Positions 49,737 to 58,792 of a DNA stretch of 64,000 bases are shown here, one piece after another (positions within the stretch are counted from its first letter, which is position 1; each line of letters starts with the position of its first letter). Under the pieces are notes generated by a model. That model saw only the letters and a list, made by a program, of their open reading frames with translations. It searched no databases and was not told the origin of the DNA. Origin of the DNA: Sinorhizobium psoraleae (GTDB taxonomy: Bacteria > Pseudomonadota > Alphaproteobacteria > Rhizobiales > Rhizobiaceae). A program made the translations under genes and the position numbers. The stretch is taken from NCBI RefSeq assembly GCF_013283645.1, contig NZ_JABEKV010000001.1, forward strand, positions 1,580,146-1,644,145, read 5' to 3'.

Positions 49737-50249
49737 GTGACCCTTGTACCGAAGTTCTTCGAAAGACATGAAAATTGGGGCAGCGGAGGCTGGCTCGGCC
49801 GGATCGACGGCCTGATTGCCGCCATCGCACCGACCTCTCTCGCCCAGTTCGCCTTGCGCGTGGGACTTGCCGTCCCCTTCTGGCGTTCGGGCATAAGCAA
49901 GTGGGACGGATTTCTGCAGCTCAACGATGTCGCCGTCCTGCTCTTCACATCGGAATTCCAGTTGCATCTGCCCGGCGGGCCATATCCCTTCCCGGCGCCG
50001 GCGGTGACGGCCTTCGTGGTCGCGTGCGCGGAGGTGCTGCTGTCGACGCTCCTTGTCCTGGGACTGGCGACACGCCTTGTGGCGCTCGGACTTCTCGCAA
50101 TGACAATCGTCATACAGCTCACCGTTCCGGACGGATGGCCGATTCATCTGACCTGGGCGGCGATGGCGCTCGGCATCATTACGTGGGGTGCGGGCAGGTT
50201 GTCGGTGGATTGGTGGATCGCGTCGGGCGCGCGCGGAGGAAAAGTGTAA
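49737..50249 (+). CDS. DoxX-family membrane protein (BufD position)
   Basis: 170 residues from GTG at 49737 (GGGAGG upstream). Four hydrophobic segments and FALRVGLAVPFWRSGISKWDGFLQ plus LLVLGLATRLVALGLLAMT typical of DoxX. It is the usual last gene of DUF2282/DUF692/DUF2063 operons. Role in export or redox is unknown. Confidence 0.88.
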   Translation: MTLVPKFFERHENWGSGGWLGRIDGLIAAIAPTSLAQFALRVGLAVPFWRSGISKWDGFLQLNDVAVLLFTSEFQLHLPGGPYPFPAPAVTAFVVACAEVLLSTLLVLGLATRLVALGLLAMTIVIQLTVPDGWPIHLTWAAMALGIITWGAGRLSVDWWIASGARGGKV

Positions 50250-50254
50250 GCAGA

Positions 50255-50427
50255 TTGCCCCTCATCCGCCTTCCGGCACCTTCTCCCCGCGAGCGGGGAG
50301 AAGGGACTTGAGGCGGCCGCTCACTCCCTTCGCTCCGCCTGCACGAAAGTGGGAGCGAGAGGGCGCGGCATACTCCCTTCTCCCCGTCAAAACGGGGAGA
50401 AGGTGCCGGCAGGCGGATGAGGGGCAA
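50255..50427. repeat. RIME-type Rhizobium intergenic mosaic element
   Basis: Ends are a 17-bp inverted repeat: TTGCCCCTCATCCGCCT (50255-50271) and its complement at 50411-50427. Inside are CTTCTCCCCG/CGGGGAGAAG hairpins (about 50281-50307 and 50371-50402). This is the architecture of the Rhizobium-specific intergenic mosaic element. It separates the bufferin operon from the convergent minus-strand gene and may act as a transcription-end structure. Confidence 0.85.
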
Positions 50428-50466
50428 GCAACTCAACATGCACCCCATGCATCGCAGCAGCATTTC

Positions 50467-51078
50467 TCACCCCGGATTCCCCTGGTCCAGATTGTGCTGC
50501 CATTCGATCGCGTCCTCCAGGCGATCGTGGCCCCAGAACAGTTCGCCGTCGGCGACGAAGGAGGGCGAGCCGAAGATGCCGATCTCCTTCGCCTCTCTGG
50601 TCGCGGCGTCAAGCGCATCGGCCACGGCGCCGGAGTTTGCCTGCTTCAGCACGCGGGCGGGGTCCTGTCCCACTTCCCTGATGCTCGACGAGAGGTTGGG
50701 CTCGCTGCCGGCGGGGTCGCGGTCGACGAACCAGCGGCGGTAGGTGGCGATCGCATAGGCCGGGCACCAGCCTTCATCGGCGGCGAGTACGGCAATGCGG
50801 TTGGCCTGTTCCAACTCCGGCAGCGGGTAGGGGATAGGCAGCCTCAGGGGCAGGCCGAACTTCGCGGCGCGCCGCTCGATATCGCGCCACATATAGGCGG
50901 CCTTGAGCGGCTTGTCGGCGAAGGGAACGTCGTTTGCGTCAAGCTGGACCGCGCGAGCGTCGAAGGGTCTCCACCGAACGTCGACGCCCGCCTTCTCGGC
51001 GACCTCCGGCAGCCGCATGACAGCGAGAAAGGTGTAAGGGCTTCCTATCGAAAACCAGAAGTCGATCGGTACCGTCAT
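50467..51078 (-). CDS. 2-hydroxychromene-2-carboxylate isomerase / DsbA-family protein
   Basis: 203 residues from ATG at 51078 with GAGGAAGAG upstream; the longer frame from 51645 lies over the SDR gene and is rejected. IDFWFSIGSPYTFLAVMRLPEVAEKAGVDVRWRPF and EIGIFGSPSFVADGELFWGHDRLEDAIEW are the kappa-class GST-like/HCCA isomerase hallmarks, with Ser at the active-site position. Probably glutathione-dependent isomerase in aromatic catabolism. Confidence 0.9.
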   Translation of the reverse strand: MTVPIDFWFSIGSPYTFLAVMRLPEVAEKAGVDVRWRPFDARAVQLDANDVPFADKPLKAAYMWRDIERRAAKFGLPLRLPIPYPLPELEQANRIAVLAADEGWCPAYAIATYRRWFVDRDPAGSEPNLSSSIREVGQDPARVLKQANSGAVADALDAATREAKEIGIFGSPSFVADGELFWGHDRLEDAIEWQHNLDQGNPG

Positions 51079-51205
51079 TGCTCTTCCTCTTCCTCCCCCA
51101 TGCTGCAGATGTTCGCGATTGCCTTCGGAGGGCAACCCCCAACCATCCACGCAGGAGAGGTAGATAGGGCTAGGACGCTGCGCGCCAATGCGGGCCTTCG
51201 ACAAA

Positions 51206-51234
51206 AAGCCCCGGCCGGTTGCGACCGGGGCTTT
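51206..51234 (-). terminator. Terminator of the SDR gene
   Basis: AAAGCCCCGG (51205-51214) and CCGGGGCTTT (51225-51234) form a strong stem; on the minus strand a TTTTT run follows. It lies 15 nt after the SDR stop. Confidence 0.8.
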
Positions 51235-51248
51235 GATGTGCGGATGAT

Positions 51249-52136
51249 CTATTGAACGAGCGCGGCCTTGCTCGCTTTGAGGAATGCGGGAAGGCTGACG
51301 GGGGTCTTGCCGGTCAGCGCGGCAAAATCGCCGGTAACCATGCCGATATGGCCTTCGCGGGTGTTGCTGTCGAAGGAGACGACGATCGGGATCAGGAAGT
51401 CGGGCAGGCCCGCGCCCTTGAGGCCGCCGGCGCGCGCTTCGTCGGAAATGTGGACGACCTCGAGCTTCTTGCCTGTGGTGCTGGCGACGAGCGCGGCGAT
51501 CTCGTCGGTCGAGTGCAGTCCGGCGCCGGTCAGCGTGTAGGTGCGGCTTTCCGTGGAGCCGGAGAGGAGTGCCGCTGCCGCGGCTTCCGCCGCGTCGCTG
51601 CGGGCGATATGGGCGAGACGGCCGGCACCGGCGGAGGAGAACCACTGCCCGGTTTCAAGCGCGTGCGGCAGAGCCATGAAGAGGTTTTCCATGTACCAGC
51701 CGTTCCTGAGGATGGTGTAGGGAATGCCGGTCGCCTTGATGGCGTTCTCGGTGCCGAGGTGATCGGAGGCGAAGGGAATGACCGAGGTTTCGGGGTTCGG
51801 CATCGAGGTGTAGAGGATATGCTTGGCGCCGGCCTTCCTGGCGGCGGCGACGGCGTTCAGATGCTGCTGCAGCCGCTTGCCCGGCTGGTTCAGCGTGTCG
51901 GTCGAGATGATGAGGATGCGGTCGGCGCCGGCGAAAGCCTCTTCGAGCGATGCCGGGTCGTCGAAGTCGGCGGCGCGGGTCTGGACGCCCTTGGCGGCGT
52001 AATCGGCGAGCTTCGAGGTATCACGGCTGGTCGCGATGATATCGGCGGGCTTCGCCTTGCCGGAGGCGAGCAGCGCATCGAGCACGAGCTTGCCGAGTTG
52101 GCCTGCCGCGCCGGTCACGAGCAATGTTGCGGACAT
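51249..52136 (-). CDS. NmrA-type SDR, NAD(P)H:quinone oxidoreductase (QOR2-like)
   Basis: 295 residues. Rossmann start LLVTGAAGQLGKLVLDAL, ATSRDTSKLADYAAKGVQTRAADFDDPASLEEAFAGAD and ILRNGWYMENL match atypical SDRs of the QOR2/YtfG group that reduce quinones. Divergent from an HxlR regulator, as in the ytfG/ytfH pair, so probably repressed by it and induced by electrophiles. AGGAAAG before the ATG. Confidence 0.88.
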   Translation of the reverse strand: MSATLLVTGAAGQLGKLVLDALLASGKAKPADIIATSRDTSKLADYAAKGVQTRAADFDDPASLEEAFAGADRILIISTDTLNQPGKRLQQHLNAVAAARKAGAKHILYTSMPNPETSVIPFASDHLGTENAIKATGIPYTILRNGWYMENLFMALPHALETGQWFSSAGAGRLAHIARSDAAEAAAAALLSGSTESRTYTLTGAGLHSTDEIAALVASTTGKKLEVVHISDEARAGGLKGAGLPDFLIPIVVSFDSNTREGHIGMVTGDFAALTGKTPVSLPAFLKASKAALVQ

Positions 52137-52211
52137 GTTCTTCCTTTCCTTTCGCTTCCAGCTCGCCTGAGACGTTTCGGCTCACGGGATGCTGGTCTCT
52201 TTTTGAGAGTT

Positions 52212-52238
52212 GCTCTTATGTCGTAATCTGCTAAGAGC
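52212..52238. promoter_or_regulatory. Inverted repeat in SDR/HxlR divergent promoter
   Basis: GCTCTTA (52212-52218), 13 bp, TAAGAGC (52232-52238): a perfect 7-bp inverted repeat with 20-bp centre spacing. Good candidate operator for the dimeric HxlR protein. Confidence 0.5.
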
Positions 52239-52286
52239 TGTAAAGGAGGCAGTTTTTTCTGCTGTGGTTACGGAAAGGGTACCGCC

Positions 52287-52691
52287 ATGAACAGAGCGAC
52301 GGGCGCGGTGAAGGGCAAGCGGGTGGTGATGGTGTGCGGCGTGCCGATGGATATGGCCAACTGTCCCGTGCGCGACGTGATGGACAATATCGGCGGCAAG
52401 TGGAATTCGCTGATGATCCTGTCGCTCGCCGATGGCCCCTTGCGCTTCTCGGAACTCCGGCGGCTGATCCCGGACATTTCGCAGCGCATGCTGACGCAGA
52501 CGCTGCGCGACCTGCAGCGCGACGGCTATCTGAGCCGCACGGTCTATCCGACGCAGCCGCCGAGCGTGGAATATGCTCTGACGGAGCTCGGCCGGTCGTT
52601 TCTCGTACCGCTCAAACTGTTCGTCGACTGGTCGCTCCAGAATCACGACGCGATCCGCAAGGCGCGGGCGGAGTATGACGCGGTGGCGTAG
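52287..52691 (+). CDS. HxlR-family transcriptional regulator
   Basis: 134 residues. [79 protein letters not shown] is the HxlR winged helix, with two Cys near the N-terminus ([13 protein letters not shown]) that could sense quinones or oxidants as in QorR-type regulators. Divergent from its likely target SDR. Confidence 0.92.
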   Translation: MNRATGAVKGKRVVMVCGVPMDMANCPVRDVMDNIGGKWNSLMILSLADGPLRFSELRRLIPDISQRMLTQTLRDLQRDGYLSRTVYPTQPPSVEYALTELGRSFLVPLKLFVDWSLQNHDAIRKARAEYDAVA

Positions 52692-52761
52692 GCGGTGAGG
52701 ACGATCTTGTTTTGCTCAGCGTTGCCTCGGCCGCGCCGCGTTCGCTGAAAGCCGCGTTAAT

Positions 52762-52964
52762 CACGGCGCGGACGCGCCGTGGCTGGATTCCTGTGACGAG
52801 CACAGGAATGAGGGGTGCATGGTTAGCCGCTGGTGGGCTGACAGCAACCCAGAGCTCGCTGCCATCGTTGGGCGTCGCCGGACAACACGCGCGCATCAAG
52901 TCAATTGACTTTGCCGTGCACAGCTCAAACGACAGCCTCATTCCTGTGCTTGTCACAGGAATCC
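52762..52964. repeat. Composite palindromic repeat element, copy 1
   Basis: Left unit 52762-52813 (CACGGCGC...GCGCCGTG hairpin plus ATTCCTGTGACGAGCACAGGAAT hairpin) and inverted right unit 52936-52964 enclose 122 bp containing CCGGACAACAC (52878-52888) and GCATCAA. The same parts occur at 62621-62803. The gene-free stretch 52692-53078 consists mainly of this element. Confidence 0.65.
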
Positions 52965-53078
52965 AATGCGCCCAAGTCCTTGGACGCGGGAGACTGCCGC
53001 TCTGTTCAGGCGTAGCAATTCTACTCTGCCTTTAGCCGACTGAGGACCGCATGCAGCCAGCAGCCGAGTGCTGCAACC

Positions 53079-53798
53079 TTACGCCGCGCAGCTCACCGCC
53101 TCACCGCCGAGGGCGAATTCGACCGCCGCGTCGGCATGGATGGCGGTGGAATCGAAGCCGGGAAGCGGCAGGTTGGCGGGGTCGAGGATGAGGCAGATCT
53201 CGGTGCAGCCGAGAATGACCGCGTCGGCGCCTTCGGCCTTGGCCTTCTCGATGAGCGCGACCAGCGCCGTGCGCGACGGCTCCAGCACCTTGCCGGCGCA
53301 AAGCTCGTCGAAGATGACGTTGTGGGTCAAGGTGCGTCCGTCCGCGTCCGGCACCATCAAGTCGATGCCGTGCCTTTTCATGCGCTCGGCATAGAAGCCG
53401 TGCTCCATCGTGTAGCGGGTGGCAAGCAGCAGCGGCCTGCGGCTGCCGGCGGCCTTCAGCCGCGCCGCGGTCTCGTCGATTATGTTGATCAGCGGCACGT
53501 CGACCGAGGCCTGCACCTGATCGGCAATCAAATGCATGGTGTTGGTGCAGATCAGCACGCATTGCGCACCGCCGGCCTTGAGCCCGCGTGCGACCTCGGA
53601 CAGGCGCTCTGCTGCGTCCTCCCAACGGCCTGCCTTCTGCAAGTCGACGATCTTCTGGAAATCCACGGAGTGAAGCAGCACTTCGGCCGAATGCATGGCG
53701 CCCAAGCGCTCGCGCACGGCCTCGTTGACCATGCGGTAGTAAACCGCCGAGCTCTCGAAGCTCATGCCGCCGATAAGGCCGATCTTGCGCATTTCCAT
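53079..53798 (-). CDS. Aspartate/glutamate racemase family protein
   Basis: 239 residues from ATG at 53798; a start at 53831 is possible. KIGLIGGMSFESSAVYYRMVNEAV, the two catalytic Cys in LICTNTMH and ILGCTEICLIL, and STAIHADAAVEFAL fit the PLP-independent amino acid racemase family. Cytoplasmic. Divergent from an Lrp/AsnC regulator, which probably controls it. Confidence 0.92.
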   Translation of the reverse strand: MEMRKIGLIGGMSFESSAVYYRMVNEAVRERLGAMHSAEVLLHSVDFQKIVDLQKAGRWEDAAERLSEVARGLKAGGAQCVLICTNTMHLIADQVQASVDVPLINIIDETAARLKAAGSRRPLLLATRYTMEHGFYAERMKRHGIDLMVPDADGRTLTHNVIFDELCAGKVLEPSRTALVALIEKAKAEGADAVILGCTEICLILDPANLPLPGFDSTAIHADAAVEFALGGEAVSCAA

Positions 53799-54023
53799 GG
53801 AGAGGTTCCCTTGTTCTTGAACAGACATCAATTCCGGAACGCCGAAGATGCCGCGTTGCCACCTTCTGATCCCGTTCCATTGTTAAAAGTATGGCGCGGC
53901 TTTGACCGGATGTGTTTGCTTTGATGAAGAGATTTGGGGAAACAGGCGCAAAAAATTTGTGCCAACGTCGCATTTTCTGCAAATTATTGGCGTCAACTGG
54001 ATCAGCAGCGAGGAGTCACTGGC

Positions 54024-54488
54024 GTGTTGGATGAGAGAGACCGGAAGCTGCTGGCGCTTCTGCAAGAGGATGGCAGTGCGGCGATGAGCGACCTCGCGGA
54101 GCGCGTGAACCTGTCGCTTTCCGCCTGCTCGCGCCGCATCCAGCGACTGGAGGAGGCGGGTTACATCGCACGACGCATCGTCGTGCTCGACCGGGAAAGG
54201 ATGGGCGTGCCGACCACGGTCTTCGCGCTCATCAAGACCGCGCATCATTCCGATGAATGGATCGAAATATTCCGGCGCGCAATCAGCGATATTCCCGAGA
54301 TCGTCGAGGCGCACCGGCTGACCGGCAATTACGACTACATCGTCAAGATCGTGCTGCCGCGCGTCGAGCATTACGACGTCGTCTACAAGCAGATCGTGCG
54401 CAAGGTGGAACTCTTCGACGTTTCCGCGTCCATTTCCATGGAAGTCTTGAAAAGCGGCACGGCAGTGCCGGTCGGTTATGCGGAGTAG
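54024..54488 (+). CDS. Lrp/AsnC-family regulator
   Basis: 154 residues from GTG at 54024 (AGGAG 9 nt upstream; TTG at 54027 also possible). LDERDRKLLALLQEDGSAAMSDLAERVNLSLSACSRRIQRLEEAGYI is the Lrp HTH and the C-terminus is the RAM ligand domain (LTGNYDYIVKIVLPRVEHYDVVYKQIV). Likely amino-acid-responsive control of the divergent racemase gene. Confidence 0.92.
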   Translation: MLDERDRKLLALLQEDGSAAMSDLAERVNLSLSACSRRIQRLEEAGYIARRIVVLDRERMGVPTTVFALIKTAHHSDEWIEIFRRAISDIPEIVEAHRLTGNYDYIVKIVLPRVEHYDVVYKQIVRKVELFDVSASISMEVLKSGTAVPVGYAE

Positions 54489-54570
54489 GCGGTCCCTATT
54501 GCCGGACGCGGCGTTCGCGCGTGGAGCGGTTGACGCAGCCTCGTGCCGGGCTGCATGCAGCGCCGCGCGT

Positions 54571-54650
54571 CCTTTGAGCAGCGCAAAGGTCGCTGTAGCA
54601 CTTTGAAGTGCTGCATGTTTTATCCTTAAATCGCGTGACGATTTAAGGAA
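54571..54650. repeat. Rhizobial multi-hairpin repeat
   Basis: Three hairpins in a row: CTTTGAGCAGCGCAAAG (54571-54587), AGCACTT-TG-AAGTGCT, and CCTTAAATCG (54624-54633) with CGATTTAAGG (54639-54648). The same combination of sequence occurs between many rhizobial genes, as I recall. It lies just upstream of the SRAP gene. Confidence 0.55.
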
Positions 54651-54681
54651 ACGAGCAGTTTGTCGACGCGGAGGAAGGTCG

Positions 54682-55347
54682 ATGTGCGGACGCTTCACCA
54701 ATATGATGACATGGCCCGAACTGATCGCGCTCTACCGTCTCACGCTTGAGGAATATTACGGCCGCAACACTGAGCCGCGCTACAACATCGCCCCGACCGA
54801 TACCGTGCCCTTCGTCCACAATGACAGGGAAGGCAAGCAGGTCTTGGAGGACGGCCGCTGGTGGCTGGTGCCGTTCTGGGCGAAGGAAATACCGAAGGCG
54901 GCGATGTTCAACGCTCGCACGGAGGAGGCGGATACGAAACCCGCCTTCCGCGACGCCTTCAAAGTGAAGCGCTGCCTGATCCCGGCGGACGGCTTTTACG
55001 AATGGACCGCGGGCGACGACGGCGGAAGGGATCCTTGGTTTATTCATCTGCCGGATCGTGCGCCATTTTCCTTCGCCGGCGTATGGGCGCGGAACAAGAC
55101 GCTCGACATCACCAGCTTTACGATCCTGACAATGCCCGCAACTGATCCGGTCAAGACGCTGCATGACCGGCAACCGGTCATTCTCGATCCGGCGGTCTAT
55201 GATGAATGGCTCTCGGCCGACACCGCCGTCGCCGACGCCAAGGCGCTTATCAGCCGCAATCTTGGCGACGCCCTGCAATTTCACCGCGTCTCGCGCGAGA
55301 TCAATTCGTCAAAGTTTGAGGGCGACCCAGGAATCGATGTGCGCTGA
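54682..55347 (+). CDS. SOS response-associated peptidase (YedK/HMCES family)
   Basis: 221 residues. Catalytic Cys2 directly after Met (MCGRFTN), then RYNIAPTD, WWLVPFWAKE, FNARTEEADTKPAFRDAFK, RCLIPADGFYEW and TMPA...LHDRQPVIL: complete SRAP fold. Crosslinks to abasic sites in single-stranded DNA to protect them. No LexA box is visible upstream. Confidence 0.95.
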   Translation: MCGRFTNMMTWPELIALYRLTLEEYYGRNTEPRYNIAPTDTVPFVHNDREGKQVLEDGRWWLVPFWAKEIPKAAMFNARTEEADTKPAFRDAFKVKRCLIPADGFYEWTAGDDGGRDPWFIHLPDRAPFSFAGVWARNKTLDITSFTILTMPATDPVKTLHDRQPVILDPAVYDEWLSADTAVADAKALISRNLGDALQFHRVSREINSSKFEGDPGIDVR

Positions 55348-55443
55348 CCGCTGCGCCAAGTTTGCAACGGAGCCATGCCGAACGTGTGGTTGCGTCGGGC
55401 CGGACAAAGGTGGAGGGTTTGTCGAGTGTCTTGAGAGAGCGGT

Positions 55444-56721
55444 GTGAAAGTCATGCACGACAACCATCATCTCGTCGTCGTCGGCGGAGGTTTCGGCGGG
55501 CTGCAGCTCGTCAACGACCTTCGCGGCGCGCCGGTCCGGATAACGCTGATCGACAAGCGCAACCACCATCTCTTCCAGCCGTTGCTCTACCAGGTGGCAA
55601 CGACGTTGCTGGCGACGTCGGAGATCGCGTGGCCCATCCGCAACCTTTATCGCGACCGGCCGGAAGTGACGACGCTGCTCGGGGAGGTCGTGGGCGTCGA
55701 TCCGGCTAACAAGGAGGTGACGCTGACGAGCGGCAGGTCGGTCCCTTACGACACGCTGGTGCTCGCGACCGGCGCGACGCATGCCTATTTCGGCCATGAC
55801 GAATGGGCTTCGGTGGCGCCGGGACTGAAGACGCTGGAGGACGCGACGACCATCCGCCGCCGCGTGCTTCTCGCTTTCGAACGAGCGGAGGTCGAGGAGG
55901 ATCCTGAGAAACGCAATGCGCTGCTGACCTTCACGGTGATCGGCGCAGGACCAACCGGGGTGGAACTCGCCGGCATCATCGCCGAAATGGCGCACCGGAC
56001 GCTGCCCGGCGAATTCCGCCGCATAGACACGCGCAAGGCACGCGTCGTGCTCGCCGAGGCGGGGCCGCGCATTCTTCCCGCCTTCACCGAAGAACTGTCC
56101 GCCTATGCGGGCGGTGAACTCGCAAAGCTCGGCGTCGAGGTGCGCACGGGCGTTCCCGTTACCGACTGCACGCATGAGGGTGTGATGATCGGCGAGAGCT
56201 TCGTGCCGAGTCGCACGCTCGTCTGGGCCGCCGGCGTCCAGGCCTCACCTGCTGCCCGGTGGCTCGGCATCGAGGCGGACCGCGCCGGCCGCGCCGTCGT
56301 GGAAAGGGATCTCACCGCACCGGGACTGCCCGATGTTTTCGTCATCGGCGACACGGCCTCCGTCGTGTGGGAGGCGGGCAAGCCGGTGCCGGGCATCGCG
56401 CCCGCCGCCAAGCAGCAGGGCGCCTTCGTTGCCCGGATGATCCGCGCCCGGCTCGAAGGCAAGCCGGCACCGGGTCCGTTCCGCTACCGCCATCAGGGGA
56501 GTCTCGCCACGATCGGCAAGCGCGCCGCCATCATCGACTTCGGCAGGATCAAGCTCAAGGGAGCGCTCGCTTGGTGGATTTGGGGCATTGCCCACATTTA
56601 CTTCCTGATCGGCACGCGAAGCCGCTTTGTCGTCGCCTGGAGCTGGCTGTGGATCTATCTCAGCGGCCAGCATAGCGCCCGGCTCATCACCCAGAAGGAG
56701 ACGCTGCGCGAGGAGGGATAG
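55444..56721 (+). CDS. ndh: Type II NADH dehydrogenase (NDH-2)
   Basis: 425 residues from GTG at 55444 (ATG 55453 alternative). FAD motif VVVGGGFGGLQLV, VYDTLVLATGATHAYFG-like motif, second dinucleotide motif FTVIGAGPTGVELAG, and DVFVIGDTASV. C-terminal hydrophobic helices (LAWWIWGIAHIYFLIG, SWLWIYLSG) anchor it to the inner membrane. Transfers electrons from NADH to quinone without proton pumping. Confidence 0.93.
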   Translation: MKVMHDNHHLVVVGGGFGGLQLVNDLRGAPVRITLIDKRNHHLFQPLLYQVATTLLATSEIAWPIRNLYRDRPEVTTLLGEVVGVDPANKEVTLTSGRSVPYDTLVLATGATHAYFGHDEWASVAPGLKTLEDATTIRRRVLLAFERAEVEEDPEKRNALLTFTVIGAGPTGVELAGIIAEMAHRTLPGEFRRIDTRKARVVLAEAGPRILPAFTEELSAYAGGELAKLGVEVRTGVPVTDCTHEGVMIGESFVPSRTLVWAAGVQASPAARWLGIEADRAGRAVVERDLTAPGLPDVFVIGDTASVVWEAGKPVPGIAPAAKQQGAFVARMIRARLEGKPAPGPFRYRHQGSLATIGKRAAIIDFGRIKLKGALAWWIWGIAHIYFLIGTRSRFVVAWSWLWIYLSGQHSARLITQKETLREEG

Positions 56722-56844
56722 CGGCCGGTGAGGCCATAACGGATCGGCACGCGGCAGCGGTGTGCTGACGGAAAGCCGTTTTGCACTTTTCCCTCCCATG
56801 CTCTAGAAGGTTGCTGTCTTTCGATTTCGAATGCAACTTTTTGT

Positions 56845-57729
56845 ATGCTAAACATCGACGCATCTCTCGTCGGCCGACTGATCGCCGCGCAATTTCCCGA
56901 GTGGGCGGATCTTCCGATCAGGCCAGTCGAGTTCGACGGATGGGACAATCGGACCTTTCATCTGGGCAGGCACATGACGGTGCGGCTGCCGAGTGCCGCG
57001 CCCTATGCACTTCAAGTCGAAAAAGAGCAGCGCTGGCTGCCGATCCTGGCGCCGCGCCTGCCGCTGCCCATTCCCGTGCCCTTGGCAGTGGGACGGGCGG
57101 GCGAGGGTTATCCCTGGCCCTGGTCGGTTTACGAGTGGCGCGAAGGCGAGATCGCGACCCATGCACCTGTCGCGGATCTCAGCGCTTTCGCGGCGACGCT
57201 GGCACGTTTCCTCGTGGCGCTCGAGGAGATCGACGCAACCGACGGGCCGGCGCCGGGACAGCACAATTTTTTCCGGGGCGGTCCGCTGACCGTCTATGAC
57301 GCGGAAACGCGCCGGGCGCTCGTTGCCCTCGAGGGAAGAATCGATACGGACGCGGCACGCGCGGTGTGGGAAGCAGCGCTTGCCGCGACGTGGCACGGCG
57401 CGCCGGTCTGGTTTCACGGCGACGTCAGTTCCGGCAATCTTCTGGTCGAGAATGGGCGGTTGAGCGCGGTGATCGACTTCGGCACCTCCGGCGTCGGCGA
57501 TCCTTCATGCGACCTCTCGGTCGCCTGGACCTTTTTCCACGGAGAAAGCCGGGAGGCGTTCCGCGCCGCGCTGCCGCTCGACAAGGCGACTTGGGCACGC
57601 GGCCGCGGCTGGACGCTCTGGAAGGCGCTTATCGTCCTTGCCGAACTTCCGGGCACTGATCGCCTTGAAGTGGAAAAGTCGCGGCGCGTGATCGAGGCGG
57701 TGCTCGCGGATCACGAACGCCACGGCTAA
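56845..57729 (+). CDS. Aminoglycoside phosphotransferase family (APH) kinase
   Basis: 294 residues. Kinase-like fold with WDNRTFHLG, catalytic loop WFHGDVSSGNLLVENG and metal-binding VIDFGTSGVGDPSCDL. Family members phosphorylate aminoglycosides, homoserine or other small molecules; the substrate cannot be told. Confidence 0.9.
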   Translation: MLNIDASLVGRLIAAQFPEWADLPIRPVEFDGWDNRTFHLGRHMTVRLPSAAPYALQVEKEQRWLPILAPRLPLPIPVPLAVGRAGEGYPWPWSVYEWREGEIATHAPVADLSAFAATLARFLVALEEIDATDGPAPGQHNFFRGGPLTVYDAETRRALVALEGRIDTDAARAVWEAALAATWHGAPVWFHGDVSSGNLLVENGRLSAVIDFGTSGVGDPSCDLSVAWTFFHGESREAFRAALPLDKATWARGRGWTLWKALIVLAELPGTDRLEVEKSRRVIEAVLADHERHG

Positions 57730-57736
57730 TAGGTTC

Positions 57737-58492
57737 TCAGCCGGAGACGCGAGCGACGGAGCGGCCGCACCAGGAGGAAGCTTGTCCGGCCCGTTTGCGC
57801 ACGAGCCCCTCGGAGACCAGGACATCGCCAAGCGAGGTTCCGTTGCGCATCACCAGATGCGGGCTTCCACCTTCGCTGCCGCCGCCCTTCGACGCGACGA
57901 GCGTGAATTTGCCGGCATTCAGCAACTCGCGCAGCCGCTGCTTGGCATAGAAGCCGCGCGCGCGTTCCGCCTCGCATTTGGCCTCCTTCGTCTCCGGAGC
58001 ATCGATATCGGCGATCACGATCTTCTCGCCCTTGAAGAGGAAAGTATCGCCGTCGACAACGCAGTTGTCGTTGCGAATACCGCAAAAATAGAACGTGTTG
58101 GAATCCGCAAACCGGGGCGTCGGCTGTTCCATCGGCCGCCCGATCGTAGCCGGTGGAGCAAGCGCCGGTGTTCTGCCGACCGGGGCCGGGGGGACGAGTT
58201 CCTGCTTCCTGGCGATCGGGGCGGGGCGCGCAAGCGCCGGGTTCCTGCCGATCGAGCCGGTATGCTCTTTCGGCCGCGCCTGTGCACTTACCGGCTTCGT
58301 CTTCGTCTCCCGCGGCGAAAGCATGGCGACCACTTCGGAGGCGCCGGGCAGGTCCGGGAGTTTCGCCCGGTGGTCATAGGCTGCGATGCCGCCGATCATC
58401 AGGACGGCCGCGATGTACCAGGGCGCCATGCCGCCGCGATTACCCTTCCGGCTTGCGCCGCGCTTGCGCCTCTTTGAACTCGTTTTGGCCAT
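57737..58492 (-). CDS. Membrane-anchored thermonuclease (SNase-like) family protein
   Basis: 251 residues. Basic N-terminus, one TM segment (WYIAAVLMIGGIAAY, about 25-40), a Pro-rich linker with loose repeats of IGRxPALARPAP type, and a C-terminal SNase-like domain: CVVDGDTFLFKGEKIVIADIDAPET...LRELLNAG. Probably periplasmic. The second catalytic Arg/Glu pair is partly recognisable (RNGTSLGDVLVSEGL). Confidence 0.85.
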   Translation of the reverse strand: MAKTSSKRRKRGASRKGNRGGMAPWYIAAVLMIGGIAAYDHRAKLPDLPGASEVVAMLSPRETKTKPVSAQARPKEHTGSIGRNPALARPAPIARKQELVPPAPVGRTPALAPPATIGRPMEQPTPRFADSNTFYFCGIRNDNCVVDGDTFLFKGEKIVIADIDAPETKEAKCEAERARGFYAKQRLRELLNAGKFTLVASKGGGSEGGSPHLVMRNGTSLGDVLVSEGLVRKRAGQASSWCGRSVARVSG

Positions 58493-58792
58493 CCGATTCG
58501 GTCCTCGATTACCGGGGCATTATCGGCGCGAGGGGTTGCTGAAAGGTTGCCATCAGGGCCACTGGAAACGGGTCAAAGACGGGGGGGCGGGCCGCTGCGC
58601 GGCCTTCCGCCGGTATCGAAGCTATCATCCGAGATGGAGGCCGGAAAAGGAAGACGGGCCCTTGCAGCCGTGCGTCTTTGCAGTCGCATGATGGCCACGA
58701 GAACCCGCCAATGGCGGCAGAAATCCCTGCCGCGCGCGCTTTTTTAATGTGCAGGCTGTATGGCGCGTTCCTTCAAACGCGCCACGCACGCG

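Noticed and set aside
58714..58746. Hairpin GCGGCAG/CTGCCGC followed by T-run on the plus strand
   Set aside because: The T-run is several bases away from the stem and no plus-strand gene precedes it, so a terminator call is not supported.
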